NCBI GenBank assembly: GCA_029959195.1 | Contig: CP114124.1 | Span: forward strand, 2,179,102-2,243,101 | Source: Dictyophora rubrovolvata | Lineage: Eukaryota > Basidiomycota > Agaricomycetes > Phallales > Phallaceae | Direction: 5' to 3' | Length of the DNA: 64,000 bases | Shown here: positions 22,601 to 33,087 of the stretch, piece after piece | Layout: the number at the start of each line of letters is the position of its first letter | How positions within the stretch are numbered: the first letter of the stretch is position 1 | Made by a program: the position numbers and the translations under genes | The notes under the pieces: model-generated | What the model saw: the letters and a program-made list of their open reading frames with translations, nothing else | Database searches by the model: none | Told to the model about the DNA's origin: nothing

Positions 22601-24170
22601 TGCCATTCATGAGCTCAAGCGGTGTGACATCTGGCGAAGCACCAACAAAATGAAGATTGTATTCCTCATCCACATGCTGACGGGGAAGGCTTGCATTTGA
22701 CATATATATAACATAGTTTTTGTTCCATTGTTTAGATATATTCGCTGAGACATCATCCATAAAGAGGACTATTGGAATACTATAGACAGGGCGACCTTGG
22801 GCCTTGACTCTTTTTTGATTTGGCATTTTCCTTCCAAATTCTTCTAAAGATTCTAGTAAAAAAAATATCAACTAAGACTGTGATATAGTTAACTGAGTTG
22901 TGTACCTGCAAACTGGATAGACCATCCATTTTTGATTAGTTCAGGGTATGTCAGATGTAAGTCAGCTAGCCTTCAATGACAACGACTTTCAGTTTCAACT
23001 GTGAATTTATCCTTTAAACTCAATATTAAATTAGCTTTCAAGCGAAAAAAAAAGAAGCATTACATCAATATAAAGAACTTCAAAACCTTCTGCTGTCAAT
23101 CCCTCAGTGTCTTCGACCCACCACATGGGAATGAACCAGGAACCATCGACACATTGACAAAGTTCATCGACATAAAAATGCATCCCTCCTTTGATTGCCA
23201 TCGGAGTCAATAAATCATCTGGCACATCCTTACACCATTTTGATCCATTCCACGTTTCGAACATCTTCTGGCCCGCATTTACAGGGTAAAGTTGTAAATA
23301 TGGCCATACAAGAGGGTTCGCCATATCTTTCGGGTTTCACATGTCAGTACTAATTAAATTGACGAATAAAAGTGTACTTACCCTGGCAAGCACAGTATGA
23401 ATTTCATTCAGGTAATACGGCTCTTTTTCTCTTGACATTTTTTCAACAGTCAGCTGGTGCAGCTGTTTGCTTAACTCCTTTTGCACTGCTTCTATCACAG
23501 AAAGGCTTGGGACATCAGGCGCTCCAAGGTCGGTTGCCCATTTCAAAATCGCTTTTTTTTGGGCAACAGAAAAGCGGAGGTGAGGCGAATTAAAAAGAAG
23601 GTCGGTTAAAAACATCTGGAGACAGTTATGGTCTATTTATATACTGATAAAAAAGATTCAACTCACTGCGTGCAAAGGGTATGAAGCCCATTCTCCATCC
23701 AAATCGAGTTTCTCAGAAGTCATCGCTATTATATTAGATGATGTACGGGCTTCGTTAAGAGCTGATGAATAAACGTGCATCAGATTGGAGATAATATCAA
23801 GCTGTAAAGCTTACCTTGATGCATAGATTCATCAAAATCTATCTGTTCAGGTGCATCTATTTGATCAGATAGGTCAGTTTCATAATCGCTGAGATCATTT
23901 TCGAATTCAAAATCAGTATCATGAGATGTTTCCAGGGTGGCCACCATAGGAATCATGGAAACAAGTTGTTGTTGAATGTCTGAAATCGACACCAGGTATG
24001 TATGGGTTGAAGCCACTTCATGTAAAATGTTTGACTGATTTATATCAACGATAAAGCAAACAATTACCTTCGACCGAAGTCTGTTCAAACAACCAGTTAT
24101 CATCAAACGGAGAGTTGTCAACCGTGGCGGCGGTGATGCAGGAATTCGAGGGACCGGCTGAGGATTCTGC
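19680..24170 (-). CDS. large multi-exon protein, probable transposase-derived mushroom family
   Basis: A chain of about a dozen exons on the minus strand with short GT..AG introns. Successive blocks: an acidic N-terminus (DFEFENDLSDYETDLSDQID, ~23890); LRFSVAQKKAILKWATDLGA (~23560); ANPLVWPYLQLYP and GMHFYVDELCQC (23320-23160); IPIVLFMDDVSANISKQWNK (22775-22716); RHFGPALFFATERYESFN and HSNRQAPSRD (21405-21297); a C-terminal LHNYELIRDFLPKEFPKP (~20420). From memory these blocks in this order mark a very large family of basidiomycete hypothetical proteins with thousands of copies. The FMDD..WNK and FGPALLFATE..HSNRQAPSRD positions resemble the layout of CACTA Tnp2/DUF4218 transposases. Location between TIRs supports a role in mobility. 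Exon borders and start are not fully resolved. Confidence 0.7.
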
Positions 24171-24505
24171 AGGCAATTCTTATTGCACTATTTTATTTTG
24201 CATCAATCTCGCACTTAATTTATGTTTATTCATCCCAGAATGAATGATAGCATTTGCTCATTTTATTTCTTGCACGCCTGGACATACAAGACATTTTGCA
24301 TAACCCGGTCTAGTGTGCTGAAACTCTAACAATTGGGGTAAGCTTCTAAATATTTGGATGGAGTATTATAAATACCTTCTTTTGGCAGCCCTACCATTTG
24401 AAGGATGTAAATGATTGCACCCACGCATGCCTGGCATGTTGTCACGCATCAGCACATGTTTGACACACTTGCAACTGTCACGTGAGCCCACTTTTTTGAT
24501 TTGTC

Positions 24506-25283
24506 ATGTCAACAACAGCTGACACTGTCGCAGTCGCCATGAACCCCCCCCCTTCCCCGACCGTCAGTTCATCTTCCACATCCCGGAATGACTTTTTTGA
24601 ACCCTACCCTCGGATGGTAATACATATAGAGGGTATTCCCTATCAATCCGATTACAAAGAATTATACGGCTGGGTACTTTTTTCTCTTGACTCCTCTCTG
24701 CAAAAAACTCAAACAATGAATCAGAAAATGTTTGAATATACTATCCCCCTTCCGGAAGTCCTTTTTAATGTAACTCTTCCCATATTCATTCAATCCCCAC
24801 ATCCGGTGAATACCCATCTGCATCCTCTGTGTTCCCATCTCACTTTTACAGTTCCAACGCACCTGCACGGACATCCCCACCATTGATATTGAAGAACCCC
24901 CAGAATCAACGGAAGATTGGAGAACCATTGCATGCTCCTTGCATGAATGGCTCTGCGTAAATCAAGATCAAAAATATCTCGACGAGTGGCATTGGGTTGT
25001 CAATCTATTCTGGATCATGTACATGGCTTGTAACCCTGCCTTCCCGAAATGTCCCTATGATGAAGTCATCGGATGGAATTCAGAGATAGTCCTGCTATCT
25101 TGTGAACATATTTCACAAAAACAGCAAGGACTAGATCTGGGCCTATCACTTCCAGCAGAGGATATTGCTTGGTTACTTTGGCAGGATTGGTTAAAGTTGA
25201 GGCGGCGCTGGTTGTTCCGCGGTGTTTTTCCCGTGGAATATACTTCACGCATTGGCCAGCACATCGGTGCTTCTTATGTCTAA
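24506..25283 (+). CDS. transposon cargo protein, two exons, unknown
   Basis: join(24506-24808, 24855-25283), a 46-nt intron (GTGAATACC..TTACAG), about 243 aa. It starts MSTTADTVAVAMNPPPSP and has an N-terminal region with RMVIHIEGIPYQSDY and a C-terminal helical, Trp-rich region (DEWHWVVNLFWIMYMACN; EDIAWLLWQDWLKLRRRW). It is transcribed divergently from the large minus-strand gene and is the last gene before the right TIR. No family recognised. The join removes a stop and keeps frame through EEPPESTEDW, supporting the model. Confidence 0.55.
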
Positions 25284-25673
25284 TACACATTATACGTTAC
25301 ATAGTTAATTCTACCCTGTCTTTACTTTATTTCCTGAGCTGCAGATTGCTCTATACTTCAAAAGCAGCCAATGTCCGCCAATCAGATGTTGACACAAAAT
25401 AAAATTAATAACTGGAAGTCGATCTTAAGCGGGAGGTGATATAATCCAGCTTTCGTATGCGAGAGTCTTTCAAGGTTATTATGACCCCTCGGCGATCAAA
25501 TTCTCACCTCATGCTGCCAAGGTGTGATTCATATGCTGCTTAGAGGTACTATATTTGCATGATTAGCGGAACATTATTTTCTGGTTGTTCTCAGGTGCAA
25601 ATGACCTGAAAGCTAGCCGTTATTCTATGTTGGCTAGATTATGTGACAGGGACCCGACCACCCAGTTGGGCGT

Positions 25674-25757
25674 GTACTGAAATGGTACCAAATTGGTGGC
25701 GATTCAGAGTCCAATCCATAGGTCCCATTAATGGCGACATTTCTCGCTGGGCGTGTA
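25674..25757 (-). repeat. right terminal inverted repeat
   Basis: On the minus strand it starts TACACGCCCAGCGAGAAATG, mirroring the left end. Immediately inside, the adjoining TACACGCCCAACTGGG matches the subterminal motif at the left end. Confidence 0.88.
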
Positions 25758-26200
25758 GTGCCTCCTTTTGAAGTTTTCGTGCTCGAGTTCGTCGTCGTCA
25801 GATACGTGGAAGTCGGGCGCTAAATCAATAGGCGCATCACTGGCGTGGTTCCTAGATATATATTGGATATATATCCTCGGCAATCATTTTCTCTTCGCTA
25901 ACTAAGTGAAACCTGGTGAAACAAGGGATTGTATTGCAGCGGAATTCGAAGCTCTCGTGATCCTGTTATGACCAACGGTCACTGTGAGGGCTTTCCAAGT
26001 TGAATACCAAAAGATATTAAAAACAGAAGCACTACCACATTGCAAACAACAAAAGCCGGGTTAGCCGTAGCTCTTCCATATAGCTATCGTCCAATGGCAG
26101 TCCGTCGCTGCCGCTTACCGTTGGACAGGGGCGAAGGCAACAGCGTGCCAAACACGGCACTGATATATACAATGGCTGCTCCTTTTCCTATCTCACTACA
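25758..26200. other. flank between transposon and MFS gene
   Basis: No gene seen; it should contain the promoter of the plus-strand MFS gene. No TATA box was assigned. Confidence 0.35.
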
Positions 26201-28233
26201 ATGTCTCCAGAAAACGACCCACTCATAGTTGAGACGACATGGAGGAGTACCGGTACCGAGGCCAACGAAGTTGAAGCTATAGACGTATACGATCGATTTT
26301 CAGAGTCGAAGAAACGACTAATATTCGCTCTTATATTGTGGACGTCTGTGCTTTCTCGTGTGTATTTTGTTCGTGTATCGCTGAACTTAGACATTGCTGA
26401 TTCGACTTGGACGATAAAAAAAAAGCTTTCGTATCGGGAGCTTTTGCGTCCGGATTTCTGAACATTGCTAGAGACATGAAGCTTAACGTCACCACTCTCA
26501 AGTAAGAAAATGACACTATTGTTAATCTCTACAAATAGGTATTCTCAAAATGATACCCTAAAAAGCTACGTTCTCGGTTCTTTTATCTTGGTCAAAGCAG
26601 TAGGAAGTCTATTCTGGGGAATTTATGCAACATTCTGCAAGTGGCTATTCGAACAACCACTCAATTTTAGTGTCCACTAATCCCAATTAACGATTTTGAT
26701 AGACGGTCGTCGATTCGTTTATATCATTTCTCTACCTTTCCTTTGCTTGGGTTGTCTAGGGGTCGCATGTTCACGGACAATGCCAGAATTGTTCTTCTCT
26801 CGCGTTTTACAAGCTATAGGGGTTTCAAGCATATCGAGTACTAGTATAGCTATCATTTCCGATATTTATAGATCAGAGCACAGAGGAACAGCCGTTGGAA
26901 TTCTGGGTGGAGTATGTACTTCGTTACCTTTCTAATTCACTTATCCTTCATATTAATGATTAGAACCCCATCCCGGTGCTCGCACCTTTCCTCAGTGGAA
27001 TCGTAACTTCATATTTCTCATGGCGGATAATGCATGTCATTTTGCTGTTCATGTCTTGTTTGAGTTTACTCCTCTCGATAACCATTCTTCCCGAAACAAG
27101 TCATCCGGGTACAAGAGGAGTCGAGAACATGCCAGGAAAACTTTCGTCCGATAATCGTATCAACTTCTCCAAACCGGTTTGGTTAAACCCATTCAAGTCT
27201 TTGAGCTTATTGCGCATTCCTGTTGTTGGTATCTGGGTAAGATTCTAATCGACGATTTCCAATTGGCCCCTAAAGTCGGGATTCAGGCATTATCTACTAC
27301 TTTTGTGTATATTACGGGAATAGGTGCGTAATATTCTGGTAACAACGTTTTTGAGCTGAACCGCGAGCCTATTAAAGCGATGTGGGACTCTTTGGCTGTT
27401 ACCTTCGTGCGTATGCGTATGAAAAATTGCAGCGCGTTAGCAGTGTCTGACCGTTGTTGGTCAGAACGATAGATATGACATAGAATCTCCCATAGCCGTC
27501 GGTCTCTGTTTCTTACCTGGTGATCTCGGTCTCCTTTGTAGGTCCTATCCCCTTATCCCTGTCAAAAAGATGCAAGTTTACGTACCCAACAATTTCAAAG
27601 TTGGTTCGATTATTGCTGGATATCTGTCCGATAAAGCACTCATAAAGTCAGCTCGACGTCGCGGTGGCGCATGGATACCTGAGGATCGGCTTCACGAAGC
27701 TTTCCTCGGTTCGCTTTTACTGGTATCCCCATCCATCCTGTTTTCAGGATTGGTTTTGGAGTACGTTAAAGGAACTCCGGGGTTCGTGTTAAACCTCGTT
27801 TGTCTCTTTATTAACGGTTTTGGAGTAAGTTACATATGCCTGCGTAACAATCGTAACTCACTTTAAGTCCCTCTACAGATAGCCGTGGTGCAATCACCCG
27901 CGTCTGCCTATATGCTAGATATACAGAGAGAACGAAGTGCCGAGACTAAGGCGATTAACTAGTAAACTCACTTTAAAAAAATCCAGAAAAGTAACAACCT
28001 AACTTTATTCTGATAGTGCATTTGAAAATGTGTTCGCAAGCATTGTGTCTGCAACTGTCTTGCCATCTATTGATATCTTTGGCGTGGGATGGGCGTTCTC
28101 TGGAGTAGCGGTTATTGGCTGGATTGGATCAGCGTGAGTACCCTCCCAGTCACTACGATCGAGCCTCTTATAATGCATTCTTAGTTTACTTCAAGTTATT
28201 ATTCGCTATGGAAGTCAATTGAAGGATGAATAG
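26201..28233 (+). CDS. MFS transporter, DHA1 drug/polyamine:H+ type
   Basis: Predicted 12-TM plasma-membrane antiporter of the QDR-like DHA1 group. Exons: 26201-26357, 26426-26501, 26539-26636, 26703-26911, 26964-27236, 27287-27323, a poorly resolved stretch to about 27590, then to 27824, 27881-27961, 28017-28133 and 28185-28233. Motifs: GSLFWGIYATFYGRR (loop 2-3), LQAIGVSSIS, PVLAPFLSGIVTSYFSWR (motif C region), LPETSHPGTRG, RRRGGAWIPEDRL and a C-terminal IIRYGSQLKDE. The intron at 26637 begins GCAAGT, a GC-AG site required to make YGRR; the 37-nt intron at 26502 is very short. The exons around TM7-8 (27324-27590) could not be joined cleanly, so a lesion there is possible. Convergent with the next MFS gene. 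Confidence 0.75.
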
Positions 28234-28327
28234 TATTAGTCCGGTGAAATGTATATGCCCAACAATAATAATAATCACATGAAATAAATATTCTATTGTA
28301 TCATAAAAACAAAAATGTATGAATATA

Positions 28328-30306
28328 TTATTGCTGCGTAGAATCTCTAATGTTCACATAGTCTTTTGTCATTTCAATTGGTATCGAAGGAATAAACCTT
28401 GCGGTGAAAAACCCAAGCAAGGCTATCGCAGACAAAACATAGTATACAAGGTTACCACCTACCAACAGCGTTAAATTTCGTTGTCCATTAATAGCAGCAG
28501 ATATAACACACTGACCTAGATATTGCTTCTCAAAAGAAAGAGATAATAGGGATCCTCCAATCACAGGACCCAGTGCTCGAGTTACAGATGCCGTTGTCTG
28601 GGAAAGCCCGTTTACAGCGCCGAGGGCATCAGCGCGAGTTCCATTCGTCAGAAGAAGTGTTAAGCAATCTGTGGGTTATGTTAACTTCAAACACGCGCAT
28701 GTTGATAAACTATCCACTTACTAGGGATCATCAACGCCAGAGTGTAAAACATGCACAACAAAAATAATGACATCCATAGAACAACACCACTTCCGGTACG
28801 GTTCAAAAATCGGGCGCACGCAAAGACGGAGAATGATCCTATAAGACCACAAAACCCTAAACGTAACAAATTTTTATTCCCTAATCGAGAGTGCAGAAAG
28901 GGGAAAGCGAAGATTATGACAGCGCCTGACAGGGTTCCTGCCAATGCAATAGCTATCCCAATCTGAGAAGATGACAGTCCGAATCCGCCAGTTTCAACGG
29001 GTGCCGCGAGAATGACGGGTAGAATAGTTCCGAATGAAGCATCAAGAAAAGTGTTGATCATGTTTGTCGAAAGGAGTAGAATCAATCGTTGATCAAGGAG
29101 TGATAAAATGGATGGAGACGGTCCCCGGTGCTCTAAGATGAATTTTGGCGAATCAGGCTCACTTTCTTGTAAAACATACGCTTCCAAAGAAGGATCGTAT
29201 GAAGGATCGTATTTTTGTAAGGTTGGAAGAGTCTGTAAAAAAAGAAAATTTCATCGTGCGATGGGATTATTTAATTTCCTAGTACTTACTTCTTCGAAAT
29301 ATTTATAAATTACAACGAATATAATGACTGTGATTCCAACGACAACAAGGTTGGGTAGAAGAAAAGGGTGCGTGATCCATATTTCGAATTTGCCGAACGT
29401 GTTTGGAAACGTTTTATGAGGATGTGAAAGTGATCCTCCGATTAACGGACTGTTCCATGTATGTGTATGTAAGCGAAGACAGAACGTTTGAAAGTATAAG
29501 ACACAGTACTCGCCCACTTATTGCAGAAATACACCATACGCCGGGAAGCCAAGCAACCGCACGGGCGAAATCATCCTCTGCCAAAACATCACCCATCGAG
29601 CTTCGAAGAACAGTCTCTGTTACATTCAAAACACCCAAAATAATCCGACTTAGAACTATCATTTGAAATGATGTCGATAGTCCGAAGCAGATTGCCGAAA
29701 GAACAACACCGACTAGGCCCAAAAGAAATACAGGTTTTCTTCCGATTTTGTCGCTGAGTCGTGCCCATTGAAGTATGAATAGACCTCCACTTATGGAATA
29801 CGCAGTCTCCTTCATTCACCCATAATCAGCAAATTTTCTAAACAGTCAGAAGAATGAAAGGAGCTGACAGTTAGGCCTGCTAGATATCCGACTTTTGCTG
29901 GGTCTCCACCGGTTGCCCCTGTTTCCTCAATGAACTAAATTCCACGATTCAGTATGACCTGCAAGAGCTTAGAAAACAATGAACACGAACTTCTGGTAAG
30001 TATGGAAAAGCCTGGAACATATAAATACGTTCGGCCATCGAGATGAGCACCCAGCAAAACATCCTCCGTCGAAAACTTGCATTTTTTGGCGACAATTTAA
30101 ATCCTGAAAACACAGAAGATGAATTTCTGTCATCTTCAGTTAATAGCTGGTCCGCTTCAGGCTCTAGAGCACTTCAATCTTCCTTTAGTTCTCGTTTCTA
30201 ACGTGACAACGAAGCCGTAAAAAGCTTACTTGTTGATGTGATTTAGAGACGCCTTTTTGAAAATGTGTCTCGACTTGAAAACATGCCTCGAGAAGATTCT
30301 GTCCAT
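28328..30306 (-). CDS. MFS transporter, ZIFL/YCR023C-like (543 aa)
   Basis: join(30306-30230, 30171-29991, 29934-29869, 29809-29514, 29449-29290, 29232-28722, 28668-28328) is 1,632 nt in frame, 543 aa. Features in order: a cytoplasmic N-terminus; TM1 FCWVLISMAERIYMFQAFPY; a loop EFIEETGATGGDPAKVGYLA; motif A LSDKIGRKP; GPLIGGSLSHPHKTFPN; a central loop; and a C-terminal half with LLLTNGTRADALGAVNGLSQ and ALGPVIGGSL, typical of this MFS branch. Its substrate is unknown; relatives export drugs, organic acids or metal chelates. The intron at 29513 starts GCGAGT (GC-AG), which alone restores SGPLIGG. The length matches the family and the gene looks intact. Confidence 0.85.
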
Positions 30307-31217
30307 TATAAAACGTGGTAGTGACAACGGGAGTCTCAAAAGAGCATAGAGCGTGGTATCTCAGGCCAGACACGGCCAGACACAGCTTGGTATTCAAATA
30401 GCGGTTCATGTCGTGAAGGAAGAATAGACTTCTCTGACCGCGGCGTTCATCCAGGGTCCCCGATATTGGTCATTCTAAGCCGTTCTTTCGAAAAATAATT
30501 GCTGCTGGTAAATGACACAGGACAGCTCGAAGATTGTAAATGATAGTAATTAGTAAAACTTGTGCTGAGATGAGTACCTAATTCACTGCTGAAAGATGAG
30601 ACTGAGCGCTGTTGAGTTGAAAGCAAAATGGGCTATAGCCGAAGAACAATTTGGGCGGCTCGGCACCGCCACTGCGGCGGTGATGCGAAACTCAATTTTG
30701 ATTTTTCGGCTGGCAGCGCTGAATCTTTGAAGTTTGTAGAGTACTTTTAATTGAACGGCTTTTTCTCTCTTAATTTCCACATCATACCATGCGACTTTAA
30801 CATTATAGTATCTAGAGCGCGATTGTTCCGATCTACATCAATTTCGTCCCAGCTGTAATACCTTGAGCAGGTCCGTTCAAGCCCATTTTCAAAATCAATT
30901 ACGACTCTGTCTAGATAATCACAACACATGCCAGTCTATCTCCAGAAGTTTTGGAGTAATCCCTTATTTAGGCTTACGTCCCGCAGTATTACTTCATTAT
31001 TGTGTTGCTGTTGATAACACAATGATTAGTAAGACTAGTTTCTCAATCGTTAAATAACTCAGATTTTAGATCGAACTACGATATCAATACATCCATGTTT
31101 CAACAAAACTACCTGTGCTATGGAAACAACTCAGGATGGACTGCTCTGTCCACCCACTCGATCATCGACAGCGCAGAAAGATCCACCATTCATGATTCTT
31201 TAGAAAATACCCCAACA
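30307..31217. other. intergenic, no supported gene
   Basis: Short unsupported ORFs and a GC-rich inverted patch (CACCGCCACTGCGGCGGTG, near 30664). It contains the promoter of the minus-strand MFS gene. Confidence 0.35.
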
Positions 31218-32398
31218 TCACGCGTCCTCATTTATCGTGCGTCTCGGAATCGCCACGGCTTCTTCAGGCAAGAGCTTCCCTTCAAGTATGGCCTTTTCCT
31301 CCTCCAGTGCGTGCATCGCAATATGAGACTGGAGCAAACCTTTACCCGTGATAGCATCAGGACAAATGCCTATTTCGGTTCGGAACAGGCATTCCCATTC
31401 GTCTTCTGTGACTTGTTGATAAAGCCCCGGGACGTGTTCTAGATCTTTATATTTTTCGGTGTTTGGGCCGCTTGACTCAAGTTGAGCCTCCTTGGATGAT
31501 GGACATTGGGACTCTTTGGACTCGGAAGTCCTTTCCAATGAATCGCCAACAGAGATGGATTGTTCAGAAGTAACATTTGTGGCAGTGTTCAACGCGGAAT
31601 CGGTGCCGACAGGGTCTAAACCATCACGCGAGCTTGGATTCAAGTTAGCGTCCGTCCTAGAAGGTACCGTGACTGGTTGGGAGGTGTTGGCTGGGTGGGA
31701 ATCTAAGCCATAAAATCACGGATAAGACTCCGGAATTCCGAGATAGGAAAGCTTACTATTATTTGCAAGCAGAACCACGTTGATTGGCGGGTTCTGATTA
31801 TTGTACAGATGATACAAGTCCGGGTACTGTTCCACGGTGACCGTATTATGAACATTATCCGGACGTATTCTCATGGTATGTCTATTCTCCTCCAAATTGT
31901 ATTCTGACATATGCCACCGGGCCTGAAAGTAGTGTTTGTATTACATTTACTTATCAAACAGAATAAGAAATCAGGACGGACCAACATGACCAGAAACGGT
32001 ATCGAATTGCGTTGGACGGTATAAGCCGAGGATCGCATATGAATTATTATGAATGGTGAGCTATTTGGTGGAGGAGTGTTAGTGTCGGCGACCATGGGTG
32101 AGTCCGGAAAAGTTGGTCGGTTGTTGTTGGCAATGGTATTCGTGGTTGAAGACGGGATGGAGCTGGAGTTTAGGTTGTCGGCAATGATATTTGCTCTCTC
32201 CGGACCAGGAGTGGTTGGAGCTGGGCTGGAGAAGGAGCCTGGGTTGACGAATGCGTGGTTAGTGGCTGGGACTACGGGGACAATAACGGCATTCTGAGAA
32301 ATATCCCAGCCTTGATCATACGGCACGCTATAATTGTACCTAGTAGTGCGATTGTCGATAGATTCATTAGTCAGATCACGGAGGTTATAGTTGGGCAT
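31218..32398 (-). CDS. hypothetical low-complexity protein, three exons (~352 aa)
   Basis: join(32398-31991, 31922-31757, 31702-31218) is in frame; a second donor 9 nt further on would also fit. It starts MPNYNLRDLTNESIDNRTTR and is rich in Asn, Pro, Ser and Thr (NTPPPNSSPF). The last exon has an acidic region (VGDSLERTSESKESQCPSS) and a conserved-looking end with GLYQQVTEDEWECLFRTEIG. No membrane segment and no known domain. Probably a disordered nuclear or cytosolic protein; function unknown. Confidence 0.55.
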
Positions 32399-33087
32399 TG
32401 TAGTCGCAAGTCACTGCGTGGTCGAAAATGAAATGGCTAATGTGTGAATTCCCAACGTTTAGTTTATAACAAGAAGCGGAGGTTTTTTCTGGACAGCGGA
32501 CAAAGGTTGGACGGTTAGACAATTGAATACTGAGTACTGAGTAATACTGAGTGGCTAGGTCTTTGTTCTCGATGTGAACGAGATTCGGCAGACTGCGCCC
32601 GTTCATTATCCATTTTCCTGGATATTAGCCACGTTATTTGGGTGAAACGCCGACTTTGCAGATGTGTTTATATCTGATGCGACGCGTGACAACGCGTTAC
32701 GACACGTGTCGGAGCTCGACAGGTCAGAGACCAGACTCCAGACTACAACGGATTTCTCAGTGGGAAATAGGGCACTGGAGTGCTCAGAACACGGTCATTT
32801 TTTCGTATTTGCGAAAATAACTACACAATCTGATGAGTTTTTGTGGTCTGCCCGGTGCCGGTGTTTGACGTACCATGTATTCTTGTTTCAGGATTTGTTC
32901 GAAGCAGCTGCTTGGCTGGTCGTCAGTAAAATATCCTTTTCCAAATCACGGTAGTAAGGTGTCCCACATTTCAACATTTAGCAGAGCGCGTATGGCGACG
33001 TGTCAAAGTGACACCCATCCGGCACGCCCCGAACCCGATGTCGGAGTTCAAAAAACTTTTTTTTAACCCAAAGCCGCCAATTTCCAA
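32399..33087. other. divergent intergenic region
   Basis: Lies between the minus-strand low-complexity gene and the plus-strand F-box gene; it must hold both promoters. No further element recognised. Confidence 0.4.

Larger units (their letters stand above)
14324..25755. mobile_element. 11.4-kb TIR DNA transposon carrying several genes
   Basis: Inverted repeats of 84 bp at 14322-14405 and 25674-25757 match at about 81 positions; the three mismatches are all C/T or G/A transitions. Taking CACGCCC..GGGCGTG as the ends leaves TA on both sides as a 2-bp target duplication. A subterminal copy of TACACGCCCAA recurs at 14474 and, inverted, at 25666-25676. The inside holds one large multi-exon gene of a family I associate with mobile DNA in mushrooms, plus four or five unknown genes. 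CAC termini, a 2-bp duplication and large size fit the CACTA/CMC-like group; this class assignment is inference. Confidence 0.75.

Noticed and set aside
24506-24886. 126-aa single-exon ORF as the complete cargo gene
   Set aside because: A 46-nt intron at 24809-24854 links it in frame to the 25.28-kb ORF; the Pro/His-rich end of the ORF is intron sequence read through.
14324-25755. Assignment as a Plavaka or KDZ element
   Set aside because: The typical Plavaka SDKTQLT-type motif and KDZ CxC zinc clusters were not seen; a looser CACTA/CMC-like label is safer.
26201-26461. Frameshift at an A9 run making the DHA1 MFS a pseudogene
   Set aside because: A 68-nt intron (26358-26425) with a TTGCTGATT branch site removes the run and restores PFVSGAFASGFL.
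29414-29520. Frameshift in the second MFS gene near SGRVLCL
   Set aside because: A GC-AG intron (29513-29450) restores SGPLIGGSLSHPH.
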